Positions 25,046 through 34,696 of a stretch of DNA of 64,000 bases are shown piece after piece. Origin of the DNA: Flavobacterium azizsancarii (GTDB lineage Bacteria; Bacteroidota; Bacteroidia; Flavobacteriales; Flavobacteriaceae); NCBI RefSeq assembly GCF_027980145.1, contig NZ_JAMZNK010000008.1, forward strand, positions 62,001 to 126,000. Reading direction: 5' to 3'. The stretch's first letter is position 1. Every line of letters begins with the position of its first letter. The notes beneath the pieces were generated by a model that ran no database searches, was not told the DNA's origin, and saw nothing but the letters and a program-made list of their open reading frames with translations. The position numbers and the translations under genes are program-made.

Positions 25046-26086
25046 ATGAGTGACAAACCGGAAACGAATGATCAGCCCGAACTATTAAATTCAATCATTG
25101 GATTAATAGATCAGACTCGTCATTTTGTTGCCAAAACGGTTAATCAGGAATTGACTTTATTATATTGGAAGATTGGAAAAACGATTAATGAAGAGATTCT
25201 AAAAAATGATCGGGCCGATTACGGAAAGAAAACAATTCAAATCCTGAGCTCAGAACTATCAAAAAGATACGGAACCGGCTTTAGTAAAAGAAACATACAT
25301 AGTTTCATAAAACTAAATACTGTTTTTCAAGACTTTACAATTGTGCAGACAGTGTCTGCACAATTGAGCTGGTCTCATTTATATTCGATACTAGGAATTG
25401 AAAATGATATAAAGCGTGAATTTTATATTCAGATGAGCGCTCACGAACGCTGGAGTGTACGAACCTTGCAGGAACGTATTGACAGTATGCTTTTTGAAAG
25501 AACTGCGATCAGCAAAAAACCAGAAGACACAATACTCAATGACTTAGCGTTATTAAAAAACGAAAAACAAATAAGTCCTGATTTAACCTTTCGCGATCCT
25601 TACTTCCTGGATTTTTTAGGATTACACGATAGTTATTCTGAGAAGGATTTAGAAAGTTCAATTTTAGCCCAATTACAAAATTTCATTACTGAAATGGGCA
25701 GTGAATTTGCTTTTCTTGCCCGCCAAAAAAGGATCACTATTGACGATGAAGATTTCTACATCGACTTGCTTTTTTACCATCGCGGCCTGCGCCGATTGGT
25801 TGCCATTGACTTAAAACTAGGAAAATTTAAAGCCGGATACAAAGGTCAAATGGAGCTTTATTTGCGTTGGTTAGAGAAAAACGAGCAAAAAGAAGGAGAA
25901 AACAAACCAATTGGATTAATTTTGTGCAGTGAAAAATCTCCAGAACAAATAAATTATCTAATGCTTGATAACGATGAACAAATCAAAGTATCAGCTTACT
26001 TAACTCAATTACCAGAAAAAAAATTATTGCTGGAAAAACTCGAAAGAGCCATTGCCATAGCAGAAAATAACATCCATAATAAATGA
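25046..26086 (+). CDS. YhcG/DUF1016-type PD-(D/E)XK nuclease domain protein
   Basis: 346 residues. The N-terminal half (about 10-170) is the DUF1016 helical domain, with LLYWKIGKTINEEI, LSSELSKRYGTGFSKRNIH and LSWSHLYSILGI. The C-terminal half (about 185-335) is the PD-(D/E)XK nuclease-like domain: DPYFLDFLGL, FYIDLLFYHRGLRRLVAIDLKLG with the D...D-x-K residues, and YKGQMELYLRWL. No known substrate; the family is linked to DNA repair, mobile elements and restriction loci. It starts 6 bp after the mutase stop and its TGA overlaps the ATG of the exporter gene (ATGA), so it sits translationally coupled inside an envelope operon with which it has no obvious functional tie. Confidence 0.88.
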   Translation: MSDKPETNDQPELLNSIIGLIDQTRHFVAKTVNQELTLLYWKIGKTINEEILKNDRADYGKKTIQILSSELSKRYGTGFSKRNIHSFIKLNTVFQDFTIVQTVSAQLSWSHLYSILGIENDIKREFYIQMSAHERWSVRTLQERIDSMLFERTAISKKPEDTILNDLALLKNEKQISPDLTFRDPYFLDFLGLHDSYSEKDLESSILAQLQNFITEMGSEFAFLARQKRITIDDEDFYIDLLFYHRGLRRLVAIDLKLGKFKAGYKGQMELYLRWLEKNEQKEGENKPIGLILCSEKSPEQINYLMLDNDEQIKVSAYLTQLPEKKLLLEKLERAIAIAENNIHNK

Positions 26087-27912
26087 GTAATTTCAAAAAA
26101 ATAGTTCCTTTTATATATCCGTATAAAAAATACGCGTTCTTAAATATCTTTTTTAATATTTTGTATGCGCTTTTTAGTACACTTTCGTTTGTCGCTTTAA
26201 TACCAATGCTTCAGGTATTGTTTGACCAAGCAAAAGAGAGAAAAGCAAAACCAATATATGAGGGAATTTTCAAACTCCAGAAATACGGAGAAGAATATCT
26301 AAGCTATTACATCACTACAACAAAAGGCGATCACGATCCTGGTTATATTTTAGCCATAATGGTAGCCATTATAATCTCTATCTTCTTATTGAAAAATTTA
26401 GCAGATTATCTGGCTATGTTTTTTATTACTTTTTTACGAAATGGGGTTTTAAAAGACATGCGAAATGCTATGTACAAAAAAACACTTGAACTGCCTTTGG
26501 CATTTTATTCGGAGAAAAGAAAAGGAGATGTTATCTCAAGAATTTCCGCGGATGTCAACGAGGTTCAAAACTCATTTTTAGCAATATTAGAGCTTATTGT
26601 AAAAGAACCATTAACGATACTTTTCACAATAACTACAATGCTAATCATTAGCACCAAACTAACGTTATTTGTTTTTATTTTTATTCCGATTTCAGGCTAC
26701 ATTATTTCATTAATTGGAAAACAGCTTAAAAAACAATCAACAAAAGCACAAGAAGAACAAGGTGCTTTTCTATCTACTATCGAAGAAACTATTGGCGGAT
26801 TAAAAGTGGTAAAAGGATACAATTCTGAAAACTATTTCAATACCGTTTTTCAAAATTCAACAGAGCGTTTTTTCAATTTATCAAATTCTATAGGCAATCG
26901 CCAGAACTTAGCTTCTCCTGCAAGTGAATTTATGGGAATTACTGTTATCGCTATTTTATTATGGTATGGAGGACAAATGGTTTTGATTGACAAGACACTA
27001 AGCGGCCCTTCCTTTATCGCTTACATGGGATTGGCTTATAACATCTTAACGCCTGCAAAAGCAATCTCTAAAGCTTCTTACGGAGTTAAAAGAGGAAATG
27101 CGGCAGCAGAACGTGTACTTGAAGTTCTTGAGCAGGAAAACACTATCGTTTCTAAACCAAATGCAATCGAAAAAACTACTTTTGATGATTCTATCAATAT
27201 TCAGAATGTAAACTTTAAATATGAAGACGAAACGGTTTTAAAAGACTTTTCTCTTATTATTAAAAAAGGACAAACTGTGGCACTTGTTGGGCAATCCGGA
27301 AGTGGAAAAAGTACCATTGCCAACTTATTGACGCGTTTCTACGATGTAAATGACGGAACAATTTCTATTGACGGAATCAACATCAAAGACATGAATTTAC
27401 AATCGCTTCGCAGTTTGATGGGATTAGTAACTCAGGACAGCATCTTGTTTAATGATACTATAAAAGCAAATATTTCGTTAGGAAAATTAGATGCTACAGA
27501 TGACGAAATTATTGAAGCCCTAAAAATTGCAAATGCTTTTGAATTCGTTAAAGATTTGCCTTTAGGAATCTATACTAATATTGGTGATAGCGGAAACAAG
27601 CTTTCAGGCGGACAAAAACAACGTTTATCGATTGCCCGTGCTGTATTGAAAAATCCTCCAATTATGATTTTGGACGAAGCTACTTCTGCATTGGATACTG
27701 AAAGTGAAAAATTTGTTCAGGTTGCATTAGAGAATATGATGCAAAACAGAACTTCGATTGTGATTGCGCACCGACTGTCTACCATTCAGAAGGCTGACAA
27801 AATAGTCGTAATGCAAAAAGGAAAAATCGTTGAACAAGGAACACACGACGAATTAATCGCACAAAACGGAACCTATAACAAACTGGTAACCATGCAGTCT
27901 TTTGAATCGTAA
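26083..27912 (+). CDS. MsbA-like ABC exporter, fused permease and ATPase
   Basis: 609 residues. Membrane domain of six helices in residues 1-340, including the long cytoplasmic loop and coupling helix around LPLAFYSEKRKGDVISRISADVNEV. ATPase domain from about 370: Walker A GQSGSGKST, Q-loop GLVTQDSILFND, signature KLSGGQKQRLSIARAVL, Walker B IMILDEATSALD and switch His in VIAHRLST. A homodimeric type IV exporter; MsbA-type lipid or lipid-linked glycan export is a reasonable guess from the neighbouring glycosyltransferase but not proven. Last gene of the operon, overlapping the YhcG gene by 4 bp. Confidence 0.9.
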   Translation: MSNFKKIVPFIYPYKKYAFLNIFFNILYALFSTLSFVALIPMLQVLFDQAKERKAKPIYEGIFKLQKYGEEYLSYYITTTKGDHDPGYILAIMVAIIISIFLLKNLADYLAMFFITFLRNGVLKDMRNAMYKKTLELPLAFYSEKRKGDVISRISADVNEVQNSFLAILELIVKEPLTILFTITTMLIISTKLTLFVFIFIPISGYIISLIGKQLKKQSTKAQEEQGAFLSTIEETIGGLKVVKGYNSENYFNTVFQNSTERFFNLSNSIGNRQNLASPASEFMGITVIAILLWYGGQMVLIDKTLSGPSFIAYMGLAYNILTPAKAISKASYGVKRGNAAAERVLEVLEQENTIVSKPNAIEKTTFDDSINIQNVNFKYEDETVLKDFSLIIKKGQTVALVGQSGSGKSTIANLLTRFYDVNDGTISIDGINIKDMNLQSLRSLMGLVTQDSILFNDTIKANISLGKLDATDDEIIEALKIANAFEFVKDLPLGIYTNIGDSGNKLSGGQKQRLSIARAVLKNPPIMILDEATSALDTESEKFVQVALENMMQNRTSIVIAHRLSTIQKADKIVVMQKGKIVEQGTHDELIAQNGTYNKLVTMQSFES

Positions 27913-27932
27913 ATAAAAGAAAAACATCTTTT

Positions 27933-28014
27933 AGCCACAGATTACACAGATTAACACAGATTCTTTTTTTAACGAAATAAATCATTTTAATCTGTATAAT
28001 CTGTGGCTATTTTT
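27933..28014 (+). terminator. Long-stem terminator-like inverted repeat
   Basis: AGCCACAGATTACACAGATT (27933-27952) pairs with AATCTGTATAATCTGTGGCT (27989-28008), 20 bp with one G-U, followed by T8. It probably ends the operon, though the stem is much longer than usual and the repeat has a dispersed look. Confidence 0.65.
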
Positions 28015-28042
28015 TTTAAAAAATAAATCTAAAACAAAAAAA

Positions 28043-28744
28043 ATGTATCTCAACAATCAGAATATAAAGCTTCCCGATGATCCTGATACCATTGTTTGGA
28101 AATACTTAGACTTATCTAAATTCCTGGATTTATTATTGTCTAAGAAATTATTCATGTCCCGTTCTGATAAATTCGAAGATCAGTACGAAGGCACTTTTAG
28201 CGAACCCACTTATGAAGAGATCAAGAAACTGGCCAATGAAAATCCAGACTTTTTAAACTATTACAAAACACATCGGGAAAAAGTCGCTATAAGCAGCTGG
28301 CATATTAACGAATATGAATCGTTTGCCATGTGGCAGATTTTTACACAAAACAGCGAAGGATTAGCCATTCAGTCTACTATTGGAAGATTACAGAAAGCAC
28401 TGAATCCGGAGAATAACTTTGATCAGTATATTGGCGAGGTCAATTATATCGACTATAAAAAAGAATACATCCCGTTTGATGATTCGTTCTTCCCGTTTCT
28501 ATTCAAACGAAAAAGCTTTCAATACGAGCGTGAAGTCCGCATTATTACGGATACTTCTAAAAGTACCATAAAACTAAATGACGGCTTGAAAATCAATGTT
28601 GACCTTAGACAATTAATTGAAAAGATTTACATTCATCCAAAATCTGAAAACTGGTACAAAAAACTCGTTATTGAATTGGTGGAACGTTTAGGATTTGGTT
28701 TTGAAATCGAAAAATCAGATCTTGAGAGCGATATTTTGATTTAG
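28043..28744 (+). CDS. DUF2971 domain-containing protein
   Basis: 233 residues, no signal peptide or membrane helix. Recognised by the order WKYLDLSKFLDLLLSKKLFMSRSDKFEDQYEG, then ISSWHINEYESFAMWQIFTQ, GLAIQSTIGRL, and KRKSFQYEREVRII, which is the DUF2971 pattern. These are soluble proteins of unknown activity often found near mobile or defence genes; here it stands alone between a long-stem terminator and a repeat. The ATG at 28043 follows an A-rich leader. Confidence 0.78.
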   Translation: MYLNNQNIKLPDDPDTIVWKYLDLSKFLDLLLSKKLFMSRSDKFEDQYEGTFSEPTYEEIKKLANENPDFLNYYKTHREKVAISSWHINEYESFAMWQIFTQNSEGLAIQSTIGRLQKALNPENNFDQYIGEVNYIDYKKEYIPFDDSFFPFLFKRKSFQYEREVRIITDTSKSTIKLNDGLKINVDLRQLIEKIYIHPKSENWYKKLVIELVERLGFGFEIEKSDLESDILI

Positions 28745-28786
28745 ACTGCTATTTGTTGTTTTTTGATTATTCGTTATTCGTTATTC

Positions 28787-28817
28787 TAAACTGGACTAAA
28801 GTCCAGCCCTACAATAT
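28787..28817. repeat. Dispersed 31-bp repeat with inner palindrome
   Basis: This 31-bp sequence, which contains CTGGACTAAAGTCCAG, is identical to 51278-51308. The following GAGCCTGACGGCTCTTTT is a small hairpin with a T-run. Confidence 0.8.
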
Positions 28818-28865
28818 GGATCGAGCCTGACGGCTCTTTTCTATCGATCGTGATTAAACAAAAAA

Positions 28866-28906
28866 AAAGACTATTTAAAAAGTGATTTTTAAATGGTCTT
28901 TTTTAT
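28866..28906. terminator. Bidirectional terminator
   Basis: AAGACTATTTAAAAA (28867-28881) pairs with TTTTTAAATGGTCTT (28886-28900) with one G-U; A-run left, T-run right. It serves DUF2971 (+) and the EF-hand lipoprotein (-). Confidence 0.8.
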
Positions 28907-28944
28907 ATCGTTAAGATTGAGATTCTAATTTTTCAATCTAAAAT

Positions 28945-29667
28945 TTATATCGGCTTATAACTTTTAACTTCCCATTTTTTAGCAGCTAAATCAATGTAGT
29001 TATAATGTACAACATCATTTTTATCAAACTGTCCGTTTTGGTTCGTATCTTCAATTGTTCTAAAGTACAAACGGTTTTTAGATTCAATTAAACTCCAATC
29101 TATTAACTCCTGAAAGTCTTCTGAAACCTTAGTAAAATTTTCACCACTAATATTACTCAAATACAACGTTTTAATATCACTGCTATCAATTTTACCATCT
29201 TTATTGGTATCTGCATCTGCCAAAGTATACACCATAATCTGATTTTGCGTTCTCTCTGCAACTGATTTCAAATAAGTAGCAGTTAATATTAAAGCCGGTT
29301 TATCAGTTAACGGTCGAATAGAATCTGAATCTACTTTTTGAAATTTCAGGTTTTGCAAATAACCCGTAATTTCATATTCGCCTAAATTAGAAATAGTAAA
29401 ACTTACATCGTTCACGCTTGAAGATCCATAACGGGATTTCGTTCCTCTTTCAAAAACACGCAAATCCCCAACAGGATGAATCAAATAATTCGTTCCCGTC
29501 ATCTGAATAGGCAAATCTGCCACTTCAATCTGCGTTGAATCCGTTTTGGTTACAACACTTACTTTATTGGCACCATCATAAATTACTTTTGGTTTCTGCA
29601 CTTCATCTTTACAACTCACTAATGTTCCGACGATTGCTAAGGCTATATATTTTAAAGAATTTTTCAT
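28945..29667 (-). CDS. Lipoprotein with two EF-hand-type loops
   Basis: 240 residues. N-terminus MKNSLKYIALAIVGTLVSCK has a lipobox (Cys19). Two calcium-loop-like motifs occur in the second half: DADTNKDGKIDSSDIKTLYL (about 153-172) and DTNQNGQFDKNDVVHYN (about 210-226), each tied to a repeated text pattern (YLSNISGENF and YNYIDLAAKKW) that suggests two related units. No enzyme motif. It is the last of a four-gene run (M23 peptidase, TonB-dependent receptor, membrane protein, this) with a 46-bp gap. A periplasmic calcium-binding or structural role is inferred. Confidence 0.7.
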   Translation of the reverse strand: MKNSLKYIALAIVGTLVSCKDEVQKPKVIYDGANKVSVVTKTDSTQIEVADLPIQMTGTNYLIHPVGDLRVFERGTKSRYGSSSVNDVSFTISNLGEYEITGYLQNLKFQKVDSDSIRPLTDKPALILTATYLKSVAERTQNQIMVYTLADADTNKDGKIDSSDIKTLYLSNISGENFTKVSEDFQELIDWSLIESKNRLYFRTIEDTNQNGQFDKNDVVHYNYIDLAAKKWEVKSYKPI

Positions 29668-29713
29668 GTATGCTAATTATATTATAATATCAAATATAGT
29701 ATTTTTGATTGTA

Positions 29714-30364
29714 TTATCTAGTTTTATTGAATTTTACTAGGGCAAAGATATTGAGAAGAACAAGTCCAAGATAGCCTATAAAAAGTAATTCCCATTTTTG
29801 TTTGAAAAAAGAGGCTTGAAAATTAATTATTTCTTCTTCTTTTTTCGCTTTTTGCTCCCAATAAGCCTGTTGCCTCATAATCTCTCCAGTACCACAATTC
29901 ATTGTATAATGTTCAATAGTATCTTGAACTTTTTTATAATTGTTGCTACTTCCTAAAATATAAATATCATTTTTATTTGCAATCCATGTAGGAGCATTTT
30001 CTTCAGTTAAAACATCAAGACTGGTAATAAAAGTTTGATAATTAGATTTTACACCAAAATGTATTTTAATTCCATTTATCGTATCCTTCTCAATTTTTAA
30101 TTTCCTTAAATAAAGCCTCATTTCTTTCAGCCTATTGTTTTCTAAATGGCTTCCATCAAAATTAAATACTTTATATTTTCTTAAAGTAAGAATTCTATAA
30201 TCTTCAAACTCGTTTCCAACAGGAACATATAATTCAATACTACGATAAACCTTAAAAGCATCAATTCTATAAAAATAATACAAACACAACAACGGAATAA
30301 AAACCAAAGATATTATTCCCGGCACGTAAAAAATATTTTTTCTTTTCTCACGTTTACTTATCAT
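29714..30364 (-). CDS. Hypothetical bitopic protein with periplasmic domain
   Basis: 216 residues: one N-terminal helix (about 12-32) and one C-terminal helix (about 192-211) enclosing a soluble domain of some 155 residues with KIEKDTINGIKIHFGVKSNYQTF and HYTMNCGTGEIMRQQ. I do not recognise the family; the strand-helix pattern in the middle is reminiscent of ExbD-like domains but the match is weak. Its ATG overlaps the TGA of the TonB-dependent receptor gene (ATGA), so the two are translationally coupled and probably act together. Confidence 0.6.
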   Translation of the reverse strand: MISKREKRKNIFYVPGIISLVFIPLLCLYYFYRIDAFKVYRSIELYVPVGNEFEDYRILTLRKYKVFNFDGSHLENNRLKEMRLYLRKLKIEKDTINGIKIHFGVKSNYQTFITSLDVLTEENAPTWIANKNDIYILGSSNNYKKVQDTIEHYTMNCGTGEIMRQQAYWEQKAKKEEEIINFQASFFKQKWELLFIGYLGLVLLNIFALVKFNKTR

Positions 30365-32820
30365 AATCTCGCATTCAGCTTTACATTAAAAACTCTTGAA
30401 GTCATATAATTTGGAATTGCATATTGATTTTTAGAATACACATCACGAACCCAGGTATTGGTAATTGCATTTTGATTATTGAAAAGATTAAAAATCTCTA
30501 ACCCAACAGATAATTCTTTGAAGTTTTTTAGCCATTTTGCTTTTGCTACTTTAGTACTATTATCAACAAAAACCTTTGCAAAACCAACATCTGCCCTACG
30601 ATAATCATTCAATCTACCCTGATACTGATATGGATCAGAATATGCCGGAGCTCCACCAGGCAAACCAGTATTATAAACCAAATTCAGGTATAATTTGACA
30701 CTCGGGATATTGGGCATATAATCTTGAAACAACATCGCAAATTTCAAACGCTGATCTGTTGGTCTCGCGATATATCCTTTGTCTGCATAATTTTCTTCGG
30801 TTTTCAGATAACCAAAGCTGATCCAGGATTCTGTTCCCGGAACAAACTCTCCGTTCAGCCTAAAATCAAGACCTTGCGCATAAGCTGTAGCATTATTATT
30901 GGCGATATAACGAATTCTGACATTATCGATCGAATACACATTGACATCTGAAAGTGACTTATAATACAATTCTGTAACCCATTTGAAGGGACGATTCCAC
31001 ATCTTGAAATTATAATCATTACTCAGAACAATATGTACCGATTCCTGCGCTTTTACATTTGGATTTACCACTCCATCCGGATCACGAAGTTCCCTGTAAA
31101 ATGGGGGCTGATGATACAACCCGCCGGAAAGCCTGAAAACCATATCCATATCCCAATCGGGTTTTATTGCAAATTGAGCACGCGGACTAAAAACGATTTG
31201 ATTTTTTCCTTCAACTGCAGCTCCAGAAACATTCCAGCTCTGAAAACGCGCTCCTATATTATACCAAACCTGATTGGATCCTAATGCTGATTTTTTATTA
31301 TATTGTGCATATCCTGAAAACCTGTTAATGGTATTAAAGTTTGTAGCACGAACATCCTGATAAGGCAAAAGCGGTCCTGTATAAGGATCGTAAGGCTGAT
31401 TGTTTTTTGGTAAAATAACAATTGGCGGATTTATAGAAAACCCTGCCGAGTCAATCATTTCCCATTCCACAATTCTGTCACGAATAGATTCTCTGGTATA
31501 TTTTAAACCAAACTCTAACTGGCTGTCATTTTTCCACTCTTTAAAACCCTTAATCTCAGCATTTGCAATAAGGGCATCCAAATCGTTTCGGGCATGATTC
31601 AATTGCGAGCCTATTGCTCGGGTAAAATCGACAGAAGTTGTTTGATCATTACCTACATTTCCTAAACGATATTGTGCCAGAATATCAAAATACTCTTGTT
31701 CTATCGTATGAAATAAAGAACCTATAAACTTTAGGGTAAAGGTGGGCGAAACTTTATAAGTTGTTTTGAAAGCACCAAAATAAGTGTCGTATTTATCTCT
31801 TTCCCTTCCTTCATAATACACAGCAAGCGCCATTGGCTTATCTACCGTTCCAAACTTCGTCTCACGTGTTAACGGCTGATATAAATATTCATTTTTAGCA
31901 ATATTACCTAAAAAACTTACTTGCCATTTATTCGAAATGTCGTAATTTATATTAGTTTGAATATCTGCAAAAGTGGGCGTATAATTGGTTTGTGTATCCT
32001 GACTGTTTACCAGCAAACTATTATTTCGATAACGAACACCTGTCACGGCAGACCATTTTTTATTTTTAGAAACGGCATCGACAGCAACACTTCCGCCAAG
32101 TAAACTAGCCTCTAAAGAAACGCCAAACTGAGTAGGTTTTCTATAGGTAATATCTAAAACAGAAGATAACTTATCGCCAAATTTAGCCTGAAATCCTCCA
32201 GCCGAGAAATCAACATTCTGAACTAAATCCGTATTGGTAAAACTCAACCCTTCTTGCTGACCGGAACGAATTAAAAACGGACGATAGACTTCGATTTCGT
32301 TTACATAAACTAAATTTTCGTCATAATTACCACCACGAACCGCATATTGCGTGCTTAGTTCATTATTTGAATTGACACCGGGTAATGTTTTCAGAATATT
32401 TTCTATTCCTGCATTGGCACCCGGAATTTTCTTAATGGTTGCCGCATCGATAGTTGCAATTCCCTGAACACGTTTTTTATTTCCGGAAGACACAAAAACT
32501 TCTCCCATTTGTTCCTCATAATTACTCATTACAGGATTAAAAATAAAAACTTCGTTAGATTCCAGATTTACCGTCAAACTCATCATCTTTAATGAAATAT
32601 GAGTAAAAACTAAAGAAGTTTTTTTATTTGAAGGCACATCGACTTCAAAAAAACCATTTGCATCTGATTGTGTTGTTTTACCCAGTGATGTAATATTAAC
32701 ATCGGCCACAGGACGATTTTGACTATTTAAAATAATACCTTTAACATAAGCGTTTTGAGCAAATGAAACACAAGAAATGCATAAAAAAAGAAAAACGAAT
32801 ATTATCCTGCTACTGTTCAA
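30361..32820 (-). CDS. TonB-dependent receptor with carboxypeptidase-like N-domain
   Basis: 819 residues. Signal peptide MNSSRIIFVFLFLCISCVSFA; a carboxypeptidase-regulatory-like beta domain (about 23-105, KGIILNSQNRPVADVNITSL); the plug domain with ITKIPGANAGIENILKTLPGV and YAVRGGNYDENLVYVNEIEV (about 125-225); then a 22-strand barrel ending SRVFNVKLNARL. An active outer-membrane transporter driven by TonB; no TonB box can be fixed by eye. There is no SusD partner beside it, so it is not a SusCD pair. Coupled to the following membrane protein by ATGA overlap. Confidence 0.88.
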   Translation of the reverse strand: MNSSRIIFVFLFLCISCVSFAQNAYVKGIILNSQNRPVADVNITSLGKTTQSDANGFFEVDVPSNKKTSLVFTHISLKMMSLTVNLESNEVFIFNPVMSNYEEQMGEVFVSSGNKKRVQGIATIDAATIKKIPGANAGIENILKTLPGVNSNNELSTQYAVRGGNYDENLVYVNEIEVYRPFLIRSGQQEGLSFTNTDLVQNVDFSAGGFQAKFGDKLSSVLDITYRKPTQFGVSLEASLLGGSVAVDAVSKNKKWSAVTGVRYRNNSLLVNSQDTQTNYTPTFADIQTNINYDISNKWQVSFLGNIAKNEYLYQPLTRETKFGTVDKPMALAVYYEGRERDKYDTYFGAFKTTYKVSPTFTLKFIGSLFHTIEQEYFDILAQYRLGNVGNDQTTSVDFTRAIGSQLNHARNDLDALIANAEIKGFKEWKNDSQLEFGLKYTRESIRDRIVEWEMIDSAGFSINPPIVILPKNNQPYDPYTGPLLPYQDVRATNFNTINRFSGYAQYNKKSALGSNQVWYNIGARFQSWNVSGAAVEGKNQIVFSPRAQFAIKPDWDMDMVFRLSGGLYHQPPFYRELRDPDGVVNPNVKAQESVHIVLSNDYNFKMWNRPFKWVTELYYKSLSDVNVYSIDNVRIRYIANNNATAYAQGLDFRLNGEFVPGTESWISFGYLKTEENYADKGYIARPTDQRLKFAMLFQDYMPNIPSVKLYLNLVYNTGLPGGAPAYSDPYQYQGRLNDYRRADVGFAKVFVDNSTKVAKAKWLKNFKELSVGLEIFNLFNNQNAITNTWVRDVYSKNQYAIPNYMTSRVFNVKLNARL

Positions 32821-32831
32821 ACGCTTTGGTT

Positions 32832-34517
32832 TTATTTTTGTTGGCTTCTAAAAAAATGAGCTTCAAAGATAGCAGAATTGCCCACATTATCAGTGACTTC
32901 AATTTTTAAATCGTTGGCTCCTTCTGCAAGTAAGGACTCATCAAAAGTATGTGTGATTTTTTTCGTTTTATTTTCATATTCAAACAAAATCCATTTTCCG
33001 TTCAAATAACCATTATAAGATTTAATCCCTGAAGAAGAATCATTAATAACAAACTCAATTTTTTTCTGGTCACTAATCCATTTATCCTCAATAGGCTTTA
33101 AAATTTTAATTGTTGGTGCAATCGTATCGAGCACAAGTCCAAATTGCCCTAATACTTTTGATTTGGCTGTAAAAACATCTCCTTTTCTAATTGTGCCATT
33201 ATAACCAGAACCATTTCTACCAATAAAAAGCTTATCTCTCAATGCTTCAGGATACGAATCATCTTTTATCGTTATGGTAAAATTAGAATGAACCGGCACA
33301 GTATCGTCGTGAATATATATTCGATTATTTCTGACATCAAAATTCAAATTAAAATCATCATAAAAAGTTCCTGCAGGAAAGAACACTGACATATTATCTT
33401 TTTCGAAATTAGAATCTTTATTGACTTTAATAAAATACTTTGACGTTATTGGTTCTGCTTTTACAATTGGCGTTGCAGCATCATATTCAATAGGAACTGT
33501 AATAGAACTTAGGTTTCCGAAATAATCCGAAACTTCAATTCTGTACGTCGAAGCTAAATTTGGTTTAACCGGAACAATTCCGCGAAGAGAATCCGTTTTA
33601 ATAATGCTTAATGCAAAAGGCGTTTTCATAAAAAGTTTCTGAACGCGCTGACCTGATTTTTTATATTTAGCATAATCAATCAGAGCATTTACATAACGCA
33701 TCTCATCAAATGAATAGGTATTGAACTGATAATTATAATTTTGATTTCCGTTAAAAAAAGTAGAGACATTAAAAACCCCGTTTTTATTAAACGAAACATT
33801 ATCATAATCTACCGCAGAGATTCCAAAACCAATTTTTCCGTTTGCTTTTACTTTACTTGCCAGATAGGTTCCGTCTTTTTGCAATGCGAGATTCAGCAGC
33901 AAAGGCAGTTTAGACTGATTGACTGTCGAATTATCTAACGGATATACATAAACACTTGAAACAGTAGGTTTTTTCGTGTCTTTTATATTTTTATCAAACC
34001 CGAAGAATATCGGATTAATAACAAATTCTGTTTTAGAATCGCGAATTTCAAAATGCAAATGCGGTCCTTCAGAAGAACCTGTGTTTCCGGAAAGTCCAAT
34101 TATTTGTCCTTTTGTAACCGGCAATTCACCTGGCTTCAGAAACATTTCGATTTCATATGCTTTTTCTTTATAATGCGTTTTTTTTACATAATCCTGAATT
34201 GGACCAACGGCAGTTTGCAAATGTCCGTAGACCGAAGTATATCCGTTTGGGTGTGTAATATAGATGCATTTTCCGTTTCCGAAAGTAGAAATTTTTATTC
34301 TCGAAACGTATCCATCCGCAATTGCATGTACACTTAATCCTTCTCTTTGATTGGTTTTCAAATCGAAACCTGCGTGAAAATGATTGGGTCTCAACTCCCC
34401 GAAATTACCGGAAAGCTGCATAGGAATATCAAGCGGAGCGCGGAAATCATCTTTAGGATATTGGGTTTGAGCAAAAATAAACGGACAAAAAAATAGGGTG
34501 AGTAGTGAGAATTTCAT
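32832..34517 (-). CDS. M23 family metallopeptidase
   Basis: 561 residues from the ATG at 34515-34517, which begins a clear signal peptide (MKFSLLTLFFCPFIFA); ATGs at 34526 and 34556 in frame would add residues before it. The LytM domain is N-terminal (about 25-200) with the full zinc set: HAGFD (H-x3-D), and HLHFEI. It is followed by a long beta-rich C-terminal part of about 350 residues with Ig-like character. Such proteins cut peptidoglycan cross-links or act as divisome-associated activators. Followed 11 bp later by the TonB-dependent receptor gene. Confidence 0.87.
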   Translation of the reverse strand: MKFSLLTLFFCPFIFAQTQYPKDDFRAPLDIPMQLSGNFGELRPNHFHAGFDLKTNQREGLSVHAIADGYVSRIKISTFGNGKCIYITHPNGYTSVYGHLQTAVGPIQDYVKKTHYKEKAYEIEMFLKPGELPVTKGQIIGLSGNTGSSEGPHLHFEIRDSKTEFVINPIFFGFDKNIKDTKKPTVSSVYVYPLDNSTVNQSKLPLLLNLALQKDGTYLASKVKANGKIGFGISAVDYDNVSFNKNGVFNVSTFFNGNQNYNYQFNTYSFDEMRYVNALIDYAKYKKSGQRVQKLFMKTPFALSIIKTDSLRGIVPVKPNLASTYRIEVSDYFGNLSSITVPIEYDAATPIVKAEPITSKYFIKVNKDSNFEKDNMSVFFPAGTFYDDFNLNFDVRNNRIYIHDDTVPVHSNFTITIKDDSYPEALRDKLFIGRNGSGYNGTIRKGDVFTAKSKVLGQFGLVLDTIAPTIKILKPIEDKWISDQKKIEFVINDSSSGIKSYNGYLNGKWILFEYENKTKKITHTFDESLLAEGANDLKIEVTDNVGNSAIFEAHFFRSQQK

Positions 34518-34638
34518 AAGCAACATTTTTGCTAAGATAAAAAATAAAGAAGCCAAATCCGAGTATAAAGCTACAAAAATACAATTGATTGAATTTCATT
34601 TATTTGGTTATTTTTAATGTAAAAAAATCGATAAAAAA

Positions 34639-34668
34639 TTGCATTAATAAAAAGGAATACTAACTTTG
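34639..34668 (+). promoter_or_regulatory. Promoter of the zapA operon
   Basis: TTG (34639-34641) and TAACTTTG (34661-34668) are 19 bp apart, 28 bp before the first start codon at 34697. Confidence 0.72.
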
Positions 34669-34696
34669 TATGATTAAGTAATGAATAGGATTTACA

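Noticed and set aside
30361..32820. SusC of a polysaccharide utilisation locus
   Set aside because: No SusD gene or carbohydrate-active enzymes nearby, and length is shorter than typical SusC.
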